Part shown: one piece after another, positions 13,031-22,313 of the stretch
Numbering within the stretch: position 1 is the first letter of the stretch
Layout of the letters: every line of letters starts with the position of its first letter
Assembly (NCBI RefSeq): GCF_019393635.1
Contig: NC_057866.1
Location: 9,744,223-9,808,222, forward strand
DNA length: 64,000 nt
Source of the DNA: Dromiciops gliroides
Taxonomy: Eukaryota; Chordata; Mammalia; Microbiotheria; Microbiotheriidae
Reading direction: 5' to 3'
Position numbers and translations under genes: made by a program
The notes under the pieces: generated by a model
The model's database searches: none
Told to the model about the DNA's origin: nothing
What the model saw: only the letters and a program-made list of their open reading frames with translations

Positions 13031-14804
13031 AGTGGGGCAATGAGGGTTAAGCGACTTGTCCAGGGTCACACAGCTAGTAAGTGTCAAGTGTCTGAGGCTG
13101 GATTTGAACTCAGGTACTCCTGAATCCAGGGCCAGTGCTTTATCCACTGTGCCACCTAGCTGCCCCACCTCTAATATATTTTAATAAGTGTTTAATACCT
13201 AACCTGTGAAACTGTTGTCTTAGTTAGCTTTTCCCACAAGGGGACAGGTAGGGTTTTACCCATCACAGTTTTGGCAAGCCAGCTAGGAGGTTAATCTGCA
13301 ATCTTCTGATCTTCATGTTGGGTAAGAAATTTTCTCCTATTTCTATATTTCTGTCTCTTTAAGTTTTCAAATGGATCTCTTTAACATTCTAAGTATTTTA
13401 GTCTGGTTAATTAGACAAGCTGAGGTTAAGATCATGTTTAAACTTGGTCAGTTTGAATTTGAATATTCTATTCCCATTTTTAAAATTTCTACTTTTTTTT
13501 GTTTTGTGGTAAGGAAAGTTTTGAATATCAAAGAGAGGATTAGAAATAGCATACCCCAGGACTCCCATTAGGAAAGCTACTCATGGATTGGGATAAGGGA
13601 AAACTTACAGTGAAATCAAACATGACCAAGGGAAGTCTTATCAGACTGTGTTTTATATGGCATAGCTTATTAGAGGAAGAATGGCCTGAACATGGGTCTT
13701 TTAATTCCCAAAGATTGAGGCATTTATAAGGAATCCTATGCTACTTGCCACCTAAACATTTACTTTATTGGAAAATCTGGAGTAAATTGAACAGAAAACT
13801 TATACAAGGGGATAAAAGAGAAGGGAGGGGGCAGCTAGGTGGCACAGTGGATAGAGCACTGGCCCTGGAGTCAGGAGTACCTGAGTTCAAATCCAGCCTC
13901 AGACACTTAACACTTACTAACTGTGTGACCCTGGGCAAGTCACTTAACCCAAATTGCCCTGCAAAAAAAAAACAAAAAACAAAACAAAACAAAACAAAAC
14001 AAGAATATATGGTGGAGATTGCTTGTTTATTTGCATAGAAGGTTTTCTTCACTAGGAATTTCATATACTGAGAAAATCCCAGATTTGAACAGACAAGATG
14101 ACATGGCTAAGTTTCACCCCTCAGACACTTCCTAGGTGTGTGATATTGGACAAGCCACTTGCTTTCTCAGAGTCCCTCAGGTCAGCCAGACTGAACTTGA
14201 TGGTAAAGAGAGTCCCTCACAGTAGGGAGTGAATGCAAATGCAAAGCAACTTGCCCAAAGACTTTGGCATTCTTTTTTTCTTTTTTTCCTGGGATGGAGG
14301 CACTGTGGGAAAAGAGAATTGGGATTTTGGTGCTGTTTTCTGGGTCAAAAGGCAAATGAGAAAGTGAAGAATTTAACCAAATAGCTGCTCACTCACATTG
14401 GGCTTTCTACTAACCTCAATAACAATGGAGGAGGAGAAGACACTCTTGTCATAGACCCATCCATCCAGGCAGTCCTCAGTGTCCAATCTTGTCTGCTCTG
14501 TGGCATTTGGATTCAGGAGTTGCCACTGAAGTTCAGTGAACCTGAGGCAGGTCTCAGGCTTTCCATGTTTATCCATGGGAATGGAAACGTTCAGCAGGTC
14601 TGTGTTACTGCCATCTCCCAGAAAAGGAGCCTCAACACTTGTCTGGTTCTGGAGCCGACAGTGGTGTTCTGGGACCACTGCAGTGAAGTTCTCTATGTAA
14701 TTTTGACAGGTAAACAATATCCCAATAATGAACATCAGTGCAATCTGTAGGACCTGGAAGTGCCCAATTCCCCCAATGGTTCCAAGTAACTCTGAGAACC
14801 CCAT
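1107..14804 (-). CDS. SLC22A-like: SLC22 organic anion transporter gene A, exons 1-7 (3' exons off the left edge)
   Basis: This is a multi-exon gene for a 12-TM major-facilitator carrier of the SLC22 OAT clade, a plasma-membrane exchanger of organic anions. Joining exons 14804-14415, 12225-12122, 10504-10350, 7187-7019, 5565-5442, 2357-2242 and 1321-1107 gives 1273 nt with no stop (424 codons plus one base). Every junction has GT/AG and correct phase. Visible hallmarks are TM1, then a Cys-containing extracellular loop with NFT, NQT, NVS and NAT sequons (exon 1); WDLVC then the MFS signature GILSDRFGRR (exons 2-3); ILAGWAYLVRDWRRLQ (exon 4); LPESACWL (exon 5); and TM7-9 (exon 7). Family members are usually about 540-560 aa, so roughly 125 residues are missing to the left. 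The tone of exon 1 is closest to the SLC22A9/A10/A24/A25-type OATs, known in other mammals as tandem clusters. The exact orthologue cannot be named from this alone. The partner gene B lies upstream in the same orientation. Confidence 0.93.
1615..2190 (+). mobile_element. L1 3' end in gene A intron 6
   Basis: Decayed ORF2 C-terminal region (pattern KTYLYKN...AALELEIKGMPIHW) followed by the L1 3' UTR, ending AAATAAATAAAAG. A TG dinucleotide run (2199-2223) follows. Its tail is shared with copy B, so the insertion predates the duplication. Confidence 0.7.
2199..2223. repeat. (TG)n microsatellite
   Basis: Dinucleotide run 18 bp beyond the donor of gene A exon 6. Copy B has a shorter, interrupted version near 61868. 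Confidence 0.9.
2242..2357 (-). CDS. SLC22A-like: Gene A exon 6 (end of the loop, start of TM7)
   Basis: 116 bp, 38 codons plus two bases. Acceptor GACTAG, donor GTGAGT. Encodes the loop segment with SILRNLFQNPGIRKITL, matching the family pattern of a short helix, L-F-x-x-P-x-x-R-K, then TM7. The final TG pairs with the first G of exon 7 to make the conserved tryptophan. No long ORF marks it; it was found by family pattern and phase. A near-identical copy lies at 61901-62016. Confidence 0.88.
2958..3100 (-). mobile_element. tRNA-derived marsupial SINE, full length
   Basis: Antisense SINE flanked by TATGGCATCCCTTTC and TATGGTATCCCTTTC. Copy B (about 62575) has the empty site, so insertion followed the duplication. 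Confidence 0.92.
3235..3465 (+). mobile_element. Older SINE with RTE/BovB-like tail
   Basis: tRNA-like head, then a 3' part with ATGGCAAAC-type, CCAGTATCTTTGCCAA and AGAGTCAGACACAACTGAA motifs, which resemble RTE/BovB tails. Present in both duplication copies (also about 62715-62940). Confidence 0.65.
4165..4329 (-). mobile_element. Older RTE-tailed SINE, split by an LTR
   Basis: Antisense tail motifs (TTCTTGGCAAAGATAGTGGA, CCATTTCCTTCTCCAGCTGA) and a SINE body that continues at 4863-4945 after the LTR. Copy B has it uninterrupted at about 63650-63895. Confidence 0.65.
4330..4858 (+). mobile_element. Solo ERV LTR
   Basis: 529 bp starting TGTGAGG and ending ATCACA (TG...CA), flanked by the 4-bp duplication CATT (4326-4329, 4859-4862). 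It contains CTATAAAAAGC (TATA-like) and TTTAATAAATGC (polyadenylation-like) in LTR order. The orthologous site in copy B (about 63801) is empty and reads CAGTATTGAATAGC. A 4-bp TSD fits ERV class I or a related class. Related copies start at 12705 and about 40974. Confidence 0.85.
5442..5565 (-). CDS. SLC22A-like: Gene A exon 5 (cytosolic loop, LPESACW motif)
   Basis: 124 bp. Acceptor TTTCTCAG, donor GTAGGG (weaker than its neighbours). Encodes ALPESACWLITHNKLDAAVK and then a basic stretch ending KLTLE, the start of the large intracellular loop after TM6. The family usually reads PESARW here; this copy has C instead of R. Ends in phase 0. Confidence 0.93.
5995..6180 (+). repeat. Ancient interspersed repeat
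   Basis: Contains CCTACTATGTGCTAGCCCCA and TTACAGAAGCTTGCATTCTG, the 'activity' portion of an old mammalian repeat seen again at 7290-7420 and 54400-54510. Family not assigned. Confidence 0.5.
6430..6600 (+). repeat. MIR-like CORE-SINE fragment
   Basis: CAGTTTCCTCATCAGCAAAA then TGGGGATAATAATGGCACCT and GTGCTCTATAAAGG, the CORE/3' portion of MIR-type SINEs. Confidence 0.6.
7019..7187 (-). CDS. SLC22A-like: Gene A exon 4 (TM5-TM6)
   Basis: 169 bp. The acceptor is the AAG before CCTTAGAGTGG. A second AG 6 nt downstream would remove two residues and turn the conserved TLEW into KW, so the upstream site is preferred. Encodes the conserved EWTPTERR, FTFGHMILAGWAYLVRDWRR, then TM6. Donor GTATGT; ends with two bases of a leucine codon. 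Confidence 0.92.
7589..7730 (+). mobile_element. tRNA-derived marsupial SINE
   Basis: Full length with an A-tail. TSD AATTTGTATCACTA on both sides. Confidence 0.92.
7745..7960 (-). repeat. MIR-like fragment
   Basis: Antisense 'AAAGCACTTTTATGTATTAA ... CCCATTTTCCAAAGAGTAAA' pattern ending in a decayed tRNA-like head. Confidence 0.45.
8644..8695. repeat. (TC)n microsatellite at a SINE tail
   Basis: Pure dinucleotide run directly where the poly-T of the following antisense SINE should be. Confidence 0.9.
8697..8834 (-). mobile_element. tRNA-derived marsupial SINE
   Basis: Full-length antisense body; its tail has become the TC run before it. Confidence 0.9.
8917..9068 (+). mobile_element. tRNA-derived marsupial SINE
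   Basis: Full length with AAACAAACA-type tail. TSD AAAGATGATC. Confidence 0.92.
10058..10217 (-). mobile_element. tRNA-derived marsupial SINE
   Basis: Antisense, tail made of TTTA repeats. TSD TCTATTACA. Lies in gene A intron 3. Confidence 0.92.
10350..10504 (-). CDS. SLC22A-like: Gene A exon 3 (TM3-TM4)
   Basis: 155 bp. Acceptor CTGTCCTAG, donor GTAAGT. Completes the R of DRFGRR, the cytosolic TM2-TM3 signature, then two hydrophobic segments around IIAGTCTAFMPTFAAY and FLTGIALSGIYNT. Ends with one base of a threonine codon, which exon 4 completes in frame. Confidence 0.93.
11011..11168 (-). mobile_element. tRNA-derived marsupial SINE
   Basis: Antisense in gene A intron 2. TSD GCCAAATTAAT. 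Confidence 0.92.
11448..11550. repeat. (TG)n-(GA)n-(CA)n compound microsatellite
   Basis: TG run, then about 35 GA units, then a short CA run, in gene A intron 2. Confidence 0.92.
12122..12225 (-). CDS. SLC22A-like: Gene A exon 2 (TM2 and MFS signature)
   Basis: 104 bp, the size I recall for SLC22 exon 2. Acceptor TTTCAG before TGGGACCTG, donor GTAAGT. Encodes WDLVCGQKSLKSIART, then a glycine-rich TM2, ending in GILSD with the R codon split into exon 3. Starts in phase 0 and ends with two bases of a codon. Confidence 0.94.
12545..12704 (-). mobile_element. L1 3' tail, cut by an LTR
   Basis: Antisense L1 3' UTR (poly-T side, TTTTTATCCCTCCTTCCTTC, ACATGTACAATTATGTAAAA), as at 34535-34700. Ends exactly where the LTR TGTGAG begins. 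Confidence 0.6.
12966..13027. repeat. (TA)n microsatellite at a SINE tail
   Basis: About 30 pure TA units abutting the poly-T side of the antisense SINE. Confidence 0.93.
13029..13166 (-). mobile_element. tRNA-derived marsupial SINE
   Basis: Full-length antisense copy inside the LTR. Confidence 0.92.
13268..14040 (+). mobile_element. Probable ERV internal leader / gag-proximal remnant
   Basis: Directly follows the LTR end. A TGGCAAGCC stretch at 13273 sits where a primer-binding site is expected, but I cannot match it to a tRNA. Downstream coding-like sequence is broken by stops and a SINE (13827-14001). No protease, polymerase or envelope sequence and no 3' LTR was seen, so the provirus is incomplete. 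Confidence 0.4.
13827..14001 (+). mobile_element. tRNA-derived marsupial SINE
   Basis: Sense copy with an AAAAC-repeat tail, inside the ERV remnant. Confidence 0.9.
14415..14804 (-). CDS. SLC22A-like: Gene A exon 1 (start codon, TM1, large extracellular loop)
   Basis: 390 bp, phase 0 at its 3' end (donor GTTAGT at 14414-14409). The start chosen is the ATG of MGFSELLGTIGGIGHFQ, the conserved SLC22 N-terminus. An in-frame ATG 45 nt upstream would add a non-conserved 15-residue leader and is less likely. TM1 is about residues 17-37. The rest is the extracellular loop, with four N-glycosylation sequons (NFT, NQT, NVS, NAT), cysteines, and the conserved CLDGWVYD before the exon end. Confidence 0.93.
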
Positions 14805-14806
14805 GT

Positions 14807-14930
14807 TGACCCTTCCCAGCCCCTGGCAGCACTGACTTCCCTGCACACAGCACTTAGCTTTGGCCTCTTGGACTGACTGCCTCCTGCTCCTAGTCAGGTT
14901 TTATTCAGCAGCCCTTGGGCATTTGGCATG
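14807..14930 (-). promoter_or_regulatory. Candidate proximal promoter of gene A
   Basis: Immediately upstream of the exon 1 ATG. An AATAAAA box (minus strand, 14906-14899) lies about 95 nt before the ATG and could act as a degenerate TATA element. A CCAAAGCTAAG stretch nearer the ATG is weakly HNF4-like. No CpG island is present, as is common for tissue-restricted liver and kidney transporters. This is a positional inference only; no transcription start is visible. Confidence 0.3.
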
Positions 14931-15691
14931 ACTTCACTGCATTTAAATTTCATTTATCCAACATCCTTGAACAAGTCTGAACATTGGTGCACCTCAACTG
15001 AATTTAGAAGTCATTTTGTAAGTTTATTGCTGTCTTTTCATTTTATATTACCTTTCCTTCCAAATAGATCCCATCTCCTTCACCAAATCAAATAGCCATC
15101 CTTTATAGCAAAGAAGAAAAGAGAAAGAAGGATGGGGGAGGGAAAGTAGTTGAACAAAACCAACCTACCCATGAACTTGGTCTGACAGGATGTACAACAT
15201 CCTGTTCCCATCTTCCCTCACTTCTGCAAAGTAGAGAGCAGCATATTCTACTATCTCTTCTTTAAAGATATTCATTATTAGTCAAGGTATCTATAGGATT
15301 TTTGGAGGGGGAAGGGAGTTGTTATTTCCATTTACATCTTCATTTTTGTGTAAATTGTTTTCCCCATCCTGCTTACTACCCTTGGACAAGTTGAAACCTT
15401 ATCTATCTTTATACCTACAGATACCTATACACACCACACAAATAAATGTCTATTTTATTATCCCAGCCATATCACAGAGTTTACCGGAATGGAACCCCTA
15501 TCATCTGGGAAATCTATGGGAAATTTTTGGCTCTCCCTTTGTACCAGAGAAATTGGAATTTATTCTTTTCCTTTCATGCAGTGTTTAATACCTTGTTGTA
15601 AAATTTAGATTTATAGCATGCAATTATATACATATATATATACACATATATACATATATACACACATATACATACACCTATATATATACAA

Positions 15692-15741
<50 letters not shown>

Positions 15742-16309
15742 GATCAGTAGGATCAAGGGAAAGGGAATAAAATGGGGAAAGGGAAATTATACAACCTGAA
15801 CACCATAACTGCCCAGGAATCAGCTGAGAACACACAGCAGCGTCCTGTCACCTTCCAGCTTCACACTAGAATGGCGGAAAACATCCCTTCTTCTCAGCAG
15901 ACCCCAGGCTGACCACACACAGCCCCCAGCCAATTGGCAGTCACATGACTTCCCTCACTAGGCTTCTAATCATTATAATTTTGCCAGGCCTATATAGGCA
16001 TTGGTGAGTGGTGATGATGTGAGGTGCCAGCGCCATGGTGACGGCTACAACCAGTGGGTGGAGCACCATGTGGTTTGCAGAGCCCCGGGCAGTGAATGCA
16101 CTGAGGTTTTTAAAAAAATTCTAGCCAAAAGATGGGGTCATAAAAACCTCAAATAACAATTAATTCTTAAAATTCATTTACTGCCCATATCCCCTCCCAT
16201 CTCTTCCCCCACTCCATAACCCTTTTCCTGTTTCTGTCATGTAGGATTTCACCTCTGCCCTTCCCCCTCCCCCAGTGAATTCCCTTCACCCCTCGATTTA
16301 ACCCTAAAG
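14930..16309. other. Intergenic, 5' of gene A
   Basis: No exon recognised. Holds AC/AT-rich simple repeat at 15620-15736 and otherwise unassigned sequence. Confidence 0.5.
15626..15736. repeat. (TA/CA)n compound microsatellite
   Basis: Alternating TATATA/CACATA tract ending in about 25 CA units. Confidence 0.9.
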
Positions 16310-16440
16310 ATGTCATCACCTAGCTAAGTGACACAGTGGACAAAGCATCACCCCTGGACCCAGGGGGATCCCAGCCAATATCCAGCCTCAGACACAAGAC
16401 AGTCGCCTGCTGTATGACCCCACGTATGTCCCCCAGCTCT
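16310..16440 (+). mobile_element. Diverged tRNA-derived SINE
   Basis: Recognisable but degraded: TAGCTAAGTGACACAGTGGA, CCAGCCTCAGACAC, CTGTATGACCC. Ends where an antisense L1 begins. Confidence 0.65.
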
Positions 16441-18025
16441 AATTTTTTATAGTTCTCTAGGGTCTTGTATTTGAAAGTCAAATTTGCCATTCAGTTCAGG
16501 TCTTTTCATCACAAATATCTGACAGTCTTCTTTTTCATTAAAGTCCCATTTTTTTCCACTGAAAGATGATGCTGAGTTTTGCTGGGTAGGTGATTCTTGG
16601 TTGTAATCCAAATTCCTTTGCCCTTTGGAATATCATATTCCATGCCCTCTTGTCCTATAATGTAGAAGCTGCTAGATCTTGTGCTATCCTGACTGGGGTT
16701 CCACAGTACTTGAATTCTTTCTTTTTGGCAGCTTGCAATATTTTCTCCTTGACCTGAGAGCTCTGGAATTTGGCTATAATATTTCTAGGAGTTTTTCTTT
16801 TGGAATCTCTTTCTGGAGGTGATCAGTGGATTCTTTCAATTTCTATTTTAGCTTCTGCTTCTAGAATTTCAGGGCAATTTTCCCTGAGAATATCTTGGAA
16901 GATGGTGTCTAAGCTCTTTCCTTGATCATGGTTTTCAGGTAGATCAATAATTTTCAAATTATCTCTCCTGGACCTATTTTCCAGGTCAGCAGTTTTTCCC
17001 AGAAGATATTTCACATTGCCCTCTATTTTTTTTATTCATTTGGATTTGCTTTATTGTGTCTTGGTTTCTCATAAAGTCACTGGCTTCCATTTGTTCAATC
17101 CTAATTCTTAGGCAATTATTTTCATCAGAGAGCTTTTGTACCTCCTTTTCCATTTGGCCAATTTGACTTTTCAAGCTGTTGACTTTTTTCTCATGTGTTT
17201 CCTGCATCACCCTCATTTCTCTTTCCATTTTTCCCTCTACCTCTAACTTTATCTTCAAAGTCCTTTTTGAGCACCTCTATGGCCTGAGACCAATTCGTAT
17301 TTTTCTTGGAAGCTTTAGATATAGGGGCCCTGATGTTGACATCTTCCCCTGAGGGTGCCCCTTGGTCTTCCTTGTTACTGAAGAAACTTTCTATGGTCTT
17401 CATCTTTGTCGGCTCATCTTGCCTTTCTTTTACTTGACTTTTAGCTCCTTAAAGTGGGGCACTGTTTCCAGGCTGCAGTATCCCAAGCTTAAGAAGTCCC
17501 AGGTGGTATGATTTAAGGAGAATCAGATTCTTCCCTTGCCTGGCCTGTTTCCTGGTCCTAGATGACCCCAGACCAACTTGCCAATCAATCAGCTTTGTGT
17601 GTTGTGGTTGTTAGCTCCGACGAGCCTGTGCCCTTCCCTGACCTGGGCCACTGCTACTGGAGCTTACCTCCTGGTTCTCAGCAGGGGTGTAAAATCCAAG
17701 TTCTGCCTTAGCACCAGCATAGACCTCTGTAGTCTCCCCCCTGCCAGGGCTCAGCCCACTCACCAGACTGTGAGCTTAGTTCCAGATGACACTGGTGCTT
17801 CAGCTGATTCAGAGGCTCTGGGGGTCTGCTTCACTGGTGAGGACTTCCTGAGACTGGATCTGTGTCAGGGTGACTGTGGGGTTGAGCCTGACTCCTGTAT
17901 CAGCATAGCAGCTCCCTCCTTCTGACCTTCTAAGCCGTTCTTGGTTAAAAGATGATTTCAACACATTCTTCTGTGAGTTTTGCTGCTCCGGGCATTTTCC
18001 TATGGCATTATTTGGATTTTTTTGG
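16436..18025 (-). mobile_element. L1/HAL1 5' UTR plus ORF1, no ORF2
   Basis: From 18025 (5' UTR, about 20 bp short of the 5' end) to 16436. ORF1 is readable in pieces: an ESFFSNKEDQGAPSGEDVN N-terminus, a long coiled coil (17250-17010), the ENRSRRDNLKIIDLPE motif of the RRM, and the C-terminal domain (QPRITYPAKLS). Stops and frameshifts break it, beginning with a stop near codon 6. It ends just past ORF1, so it is either a 3'-truncated L1 or a HAL1. Confidence 0.8.
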
Positions 18026-18054
18026 AGTGATCAATCATACCTATATATTAATCT

Positions 18055-18195
18055 TTTTTTTTTTTCAGGGCAATGAGGGTTAAGTGACTTGCCCAGGGTC
18101 ACACAGCTAGTGTCAAGTGTCTGAGGTTGGATTTGAACTCAGGTCCTCCTGAATCCAAGGCCAGTGCTTTATCCACTGCACCACCTAGCTGCCCC
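18055..18195 (-). mobile_element. tRNA-derived marsupial SINE
   Basis: Antisense, poly-T tail. TSD CTATATATTAATCT. Confidence 0.93.
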
Positions 18196-18471
18196 TATAT
18201 ATTAATCTTTATAATAAAATGGTAAACTAAGAAAGCGCTGTGAAGGTCTCATTGAGACATCATGGAAGGTATAAAGTTAGGACATAGTGACCTGTAAAAT
18301 TCAATCTTATATGAATCAGCTTCTATACATGAATGAAGAGAGCTATAAATATCAGTGAATTTTATATCTCAGGATCTCAGATCATACTGGGTGGACTGTA
18401 GACCCCACCTTTGTTTCTTTTAATATAGGCTGGCCTCTTTGCCCAGAGACACTTACCAGTTTCTTTCTTTG

Positions 18472-18610
18472 TTTTTGTGAGGCAATTGGGTTTATGTGAC
18501 TTGCCCAGGGTCACCCAGCTAGTAAGTGTCAAGTGTCTGAGGTAAGATTTGAACTCAGGTCCTCTTGACTCCAGGGCCAGTGCTCTATACACTGTACCAC
18601 CTAACTGCCC
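18472..18610 (-). mobile_element. tRNA-derived marsupial SINE
   Basis: Antisense. Flanked by CCAGTTTCTTTC and CCTAATTTCTTTT, a loose TSD. Confidence 0.88.
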
Positions 18611-18639
18611 TTCCTAATTTCTTTTTTACAGAAGGTGGT

Positions 18640-19480
18640 GACACCCTAGGGAGTAGGGAAGTGAGGAAGGGGAGGGTTTAGGGGAAAAGATAATGAATTC
18701 ACTTTTAGATAAGATACCTACAGGACATCCTGTCCAAGTTGTCTAGAAGCCAAATGGAAATGCAAACCTGGGGATCAGCAGAGAGGTTAGGGCTGGATAA
18801 GTAGATCTGAGAATCATTAATGATAATTAAATTATAATTAAATTAGATGATAATTAAATCCATGGGAGATGATCACCAAGTGAAATAGTAAAAAGAGAAG
18901 AGAGCCCAGGATAGAGTCCTGGGATGCCTATAGTTTGCAGGAATGTCTCAGATGAAGATACATTAAAGGATACTGAATAGTGGCCTGATGGATTGAAGGA
19001 AAACGGAAGAGAAAATAATGTCCAGGAGAAGAGGGTGATTAACAGTGTGAAAGGATGCAAAAAGGGTCAGGGAAGAGAACTGAGAAAAGCCATTAGACTT
19101 GGCGATTAAGGGATCACACTCAACTTTCGAGAGAGCAGCTTCAGTGGAGTCACGAGGTCAGGAGCTCTAGAGTAGCAAGTTAAAAGAGAGTGAAGGGAAA
19201 GCAAATGAAGGCACCTCTTCTAGATGGTCTTCTTAAGTCATGAACCATGAAAGGGAGATATTGGATGATAGCTTGCAGGGACAAGTAAAACTTGGGCATG
19301 TTTGTAGGCAGGAGTAGAGTAGCCAGTAGACAGTAAGAGACTGAAAATAAGTGAGAGCGTGGGAATAATGGAGTCAATAATCTGCTAGAGGAGATGGGAT
19401 AAAATGGAATCACTTGTACATGAGGAGATGTTTATCTTCATAAGGAGAAGAGCCCCCTACTTCTTCTGAAATAGGTGAAG
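18640..19480 (-). mobile_element. Ancient CR1/L2-type LINE reverse-transcriptase fragment
   Basis: Minus-strand fragments read like the RT of CR1/L2 elements: IPFYPISSSRLLTPL followed by a HLFSVS stretch, and a GDHLPWI block next to a GIPQGSVLGP-like region. Many stops; clearly dead. Family assignment is by eye. Confidence 0.5.
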
Positions 19481-19853
19481 GAGTCTATCATGGCAGAAGC
19501 ATCCCAGAGATGGGAACAGGGGAGAAAAGTGATTCTCCAAATGACTTCTCTTTCCCTCCACCCCCCGGTGAAATATGAGGCAAGGTGAGCTGGGAGGGAG
19601 AGGAGGAATTGTGGAAGATTTGAAGAGGGCTGAAAATATTTGGAAAAGTCATTGTGTTCAATGGGATTGATTAGGAAGGTATAAAATTATTTTCTTGCCA
19701 CAGTGAGGGGCCAGGTCAGATTATGTAACATAAAATTGCAGTAAATCCAGTCAGCCATGGTTTCCTGATTTTCTCCAGCTTTGTTCAACAGCAGTGAGTA
19801 GAACAAATGGAAAAGATGATGAGAGTTATTCCATTCTTAGAATTAGTTAGGCG

Positions 19854-19980
19854 AGGGGCAGCTAGATGGCGCAATGGTGAAAGCACTGGCTCTAGATTCA
19901 GGAGTATCTGAGTTCAAATCCGGCCTCAGACACCCTGGGCAAGTCACTTAACCCCCATTGCCTGCAAAAAGAAAAAAAAA
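19854..19980 (+). mobile_element. tRNA-derived marsupial SINE (internal deletion)
   Basis: Sense copy lacking about 20 bp around the ACTTACTAGCTGTGTG block. TSD AGAATTAGTTAG. Confidence 0.9.
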
Positions 19981-19992
19981 AGAATTAGTTAG

Positions 19993-20245
19993 ATGGTGCA
20001 GGGGATAGAGTGTTGGGCATGGAGGGAGGAAGAACTGAGTTCAAATCCAACTTCAGACATGTGCTAACTGGATGACCCTCAGCAAGTCATTTAATTACAA
20101 TTTACCTCAGTTTCTTCATCTGTAAAATGGGGATAATAATAGCACCTATATCCAAGAGTTACTGTGAGGATAGAATGACATAATATTTGCAAAGTACTTA
20201 TCACAGTGCCTGTCACACAAGAAATGCTGTGTAAATGTTAGCTAT
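19993..20245 (+). repeat. MIR-like CORE-SINE
   Basis: tRNA-like head, then TCATCTGTAAAATGGGGATA, ATAATAGCACCTA, GTGAGGATAGAATGA and CACAGTGCCTG, in MIR order. Confidence 0.75.
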
Positions 20246-20450
20246 GTAGCTTAAGTAGTGCAGTATATACAACTGCAGGCCCTGGAATCAGGAGGACCTG
20301 AATTCAATTCTGGCCTCAAACATTTATTAGCTATGTGACCCTGGACAAATAATTTTGCTTGTTTTCCTCAGTTCCTTGTCTATGAAATGAGCTGGAGAAG
20401 GAAATGGCAAACCAGTCCAGTATCTTTGCCAATGTGACAATTAAAAATAT
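20246..20450 (+). mobile_element. Older RTE-tailed SINE
   Basis: SINE head followed by GAGCTGGAGAAGGAAATGGC and CCAGTCCAGTATCTTTGCCA, the RTE-like tail. Confidence 0.65.
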
Positions 20451-20507
20451 GAGAGACATAGTTTCTGGGTAATTTTATCATTTTATTAATAAGCTGATAG
20501 ATTATTA

Positions 20508-20652
20508 TTTTTTTTTTGTGGGGCAATGGGGGTTAAGTGACTTGCCCAGGGTCATACAGCTGGTAAGTGTCAAGTGGCTGAGGCCGGATTTGAACTCAGG
20601 TCCTCCTCAATCCAGGGCCGGTGCTTTATCCACTGCGCCACCTAGCCGCCCC
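20508..20652 (-). mobile_element. tRNA-derived marsupial SINE
   Basis: Antisense. Flanked by AAGCTGATAGATTATT and AGGCTGATAATATTA. Confidence 0.9.
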
Positions 20653-21094
20653 AGGCTGATAATATTAATAAAAGGGTGGTCATTTGACCATCTCAAACTA
20701 AAAACCTCTCATGATGGTGGCTTTCAGTTTATATGCCCTTTCACATATCAGTCAAACCTAATTGATCGACATGGTTGGAGATGGGTTATATTAAAATGAA
20801 GTCAATGCATAGTGACAGATGATGTCAGAGAAGGAATGTGGACCTTTTACCCCAAATAGTTCCTACCCAGGTGTGATTTAATCTCACCAGTAAAGTCCTT
20901 CAGCTTAAACAGCTGTCTCTATCCGTGACTCCTTTGTAAGCCTGGCTCAGGTTTGATTCAGATGAATCTTACTTTCAAGGTGAACTTGCTTTTGGAGTGG
21001 GGAGGGGTACAAGGACTAAGAAGGAAGGGGAGAACACTGGGTACCTCCAAGTTATAGATGAGTAAAAATTTTTTCTCACAAACTCCAATTTGAT

Positions 21095-21249
<155 letters not shown>

Positions 21250-21254
21250 CCTTC

Positions 21255-21395
21255 CTTTTGGTGAGGCAGTGGGGGTTAAGTGACTTGCCCAGGGTCACAC
21301 AGCTAGTAAGTGTCAAGTGTCTGAGGCCACATTTGAACTCAGGTCCTCCTGAATCTAGGGCCAGTGCTTTATCCACTGTGCCACCTAACTGCCCT
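21255..21395 (-). mobile_element. tRNA-derived marsupial SINE
   Basis: Antisense. TSD CAATTTGATTC / CCATTTGATTC encloses both the TTTC array and the SINE. Confidence 0.92.
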
Positions 21396-21744
21396 GGCCC
21401 CATTTGATTCTAATTAAGACACTAAGTTTCCTCAATGAATCACTTACTCATATTGTAAATATTTTATATTTATATAAAGTTCTTAATGATGGGGCTTATG
21501 GTGGGTAACAATGTGAAGGGGAAAAGGGGAGAAATTGAGTAATGCATTGAGAGAACCAAAGGGGGCAGTTAACTTAGTAAGCAGAACTCACAGATAATAT
21601 ACTCAAAGGGAAAAAAAAGCAAACAATGAAAAAAATAAAAATGTCCATTTAAGTCTCAGAAGTCTCATCTCATACAGCTGTCTCATTCTGGGGACACCAT
21701 CTGATGTAGCTGTCTATTTCAGGTGTGATCTCCATTCAGGGTTT

Positions 21745-21904
21745 TGCTTTGTTTTGTTTTGTTTTATTTGTAGGTCAATGAGGGTTAAGTGACTTGCCAA
21801 GGGTCACGCAGTTAGTATGTGTCAAGTGTCTGAGGCTGGATTTGAACTCAGGTCCTCCTGACTCCAGGGCCGGTGCTCTATCCACTGTGCCACCTAGCTG
21901 CCCC
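21745..21904 (-). mobile_element. tRNA-derived marsupial SINE
   Basis: Antisense, TTTTG-repeat tail. Confidence 0.9.
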
Positions 21905-21909
21905 CTAGC

Positions 21910-22277
21910 TGACCTTTTCAAGAGGACTCCCATCCCCCAAATAAAACAGCATTTGAATATTGGTGGGGAAGTGGTGCTGTTGATAGGAACTTTTTCGATT
22001 CAAGTTTTTTTCTTTGCCGCAGGTGTGATCTCATCACCGTTCTTTCCCAGCTGCCTATCTTCTTTGATCCTCTTCCTCAGTTAAGAATCTCCTACAAAAC
22101 TGATCTTAACACAACTTTAAATTAGTCTGCCAATAACCAGGTAAAATAATAAAAGTTAATTCAATCCTTATGTCTCTACTGTTAGAAAATGAAAGTTGGA
22201 ATCTTTTAGACTAGAGGCTTTTATAATTTTTGTCCAGTTTTTATGTTGATATATATCAACATATATATACATATACA

Positions 22278-22313
<36 letters not shown>

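Larger units (their letters stand above)
12705..13267 (+). mobile_element. ERV LTR (5' LTR of a decayed provirus), with a SINE inside
   Basis: Starts TGTGAGAATA and ends CCATCACA, the same termini as the LTR at 4330-4858. Shares the CCACCCTCAA...CCAAT and AATAAGTGTTTAAT blocks with it. A TA run and SINE (12966-13166) interrupt it. Unlike the solo LTR it is followed by leader-like sequence. Confidence 0.65.

Noticed and set aside
14805..14849. Upstream in-frame ATG for gene A exon 1
   Set aside because: The extra 15 residues are not family-like, and the SLC22 N-terminus M-x-F-x-x-L-L fits the downstream ATG.
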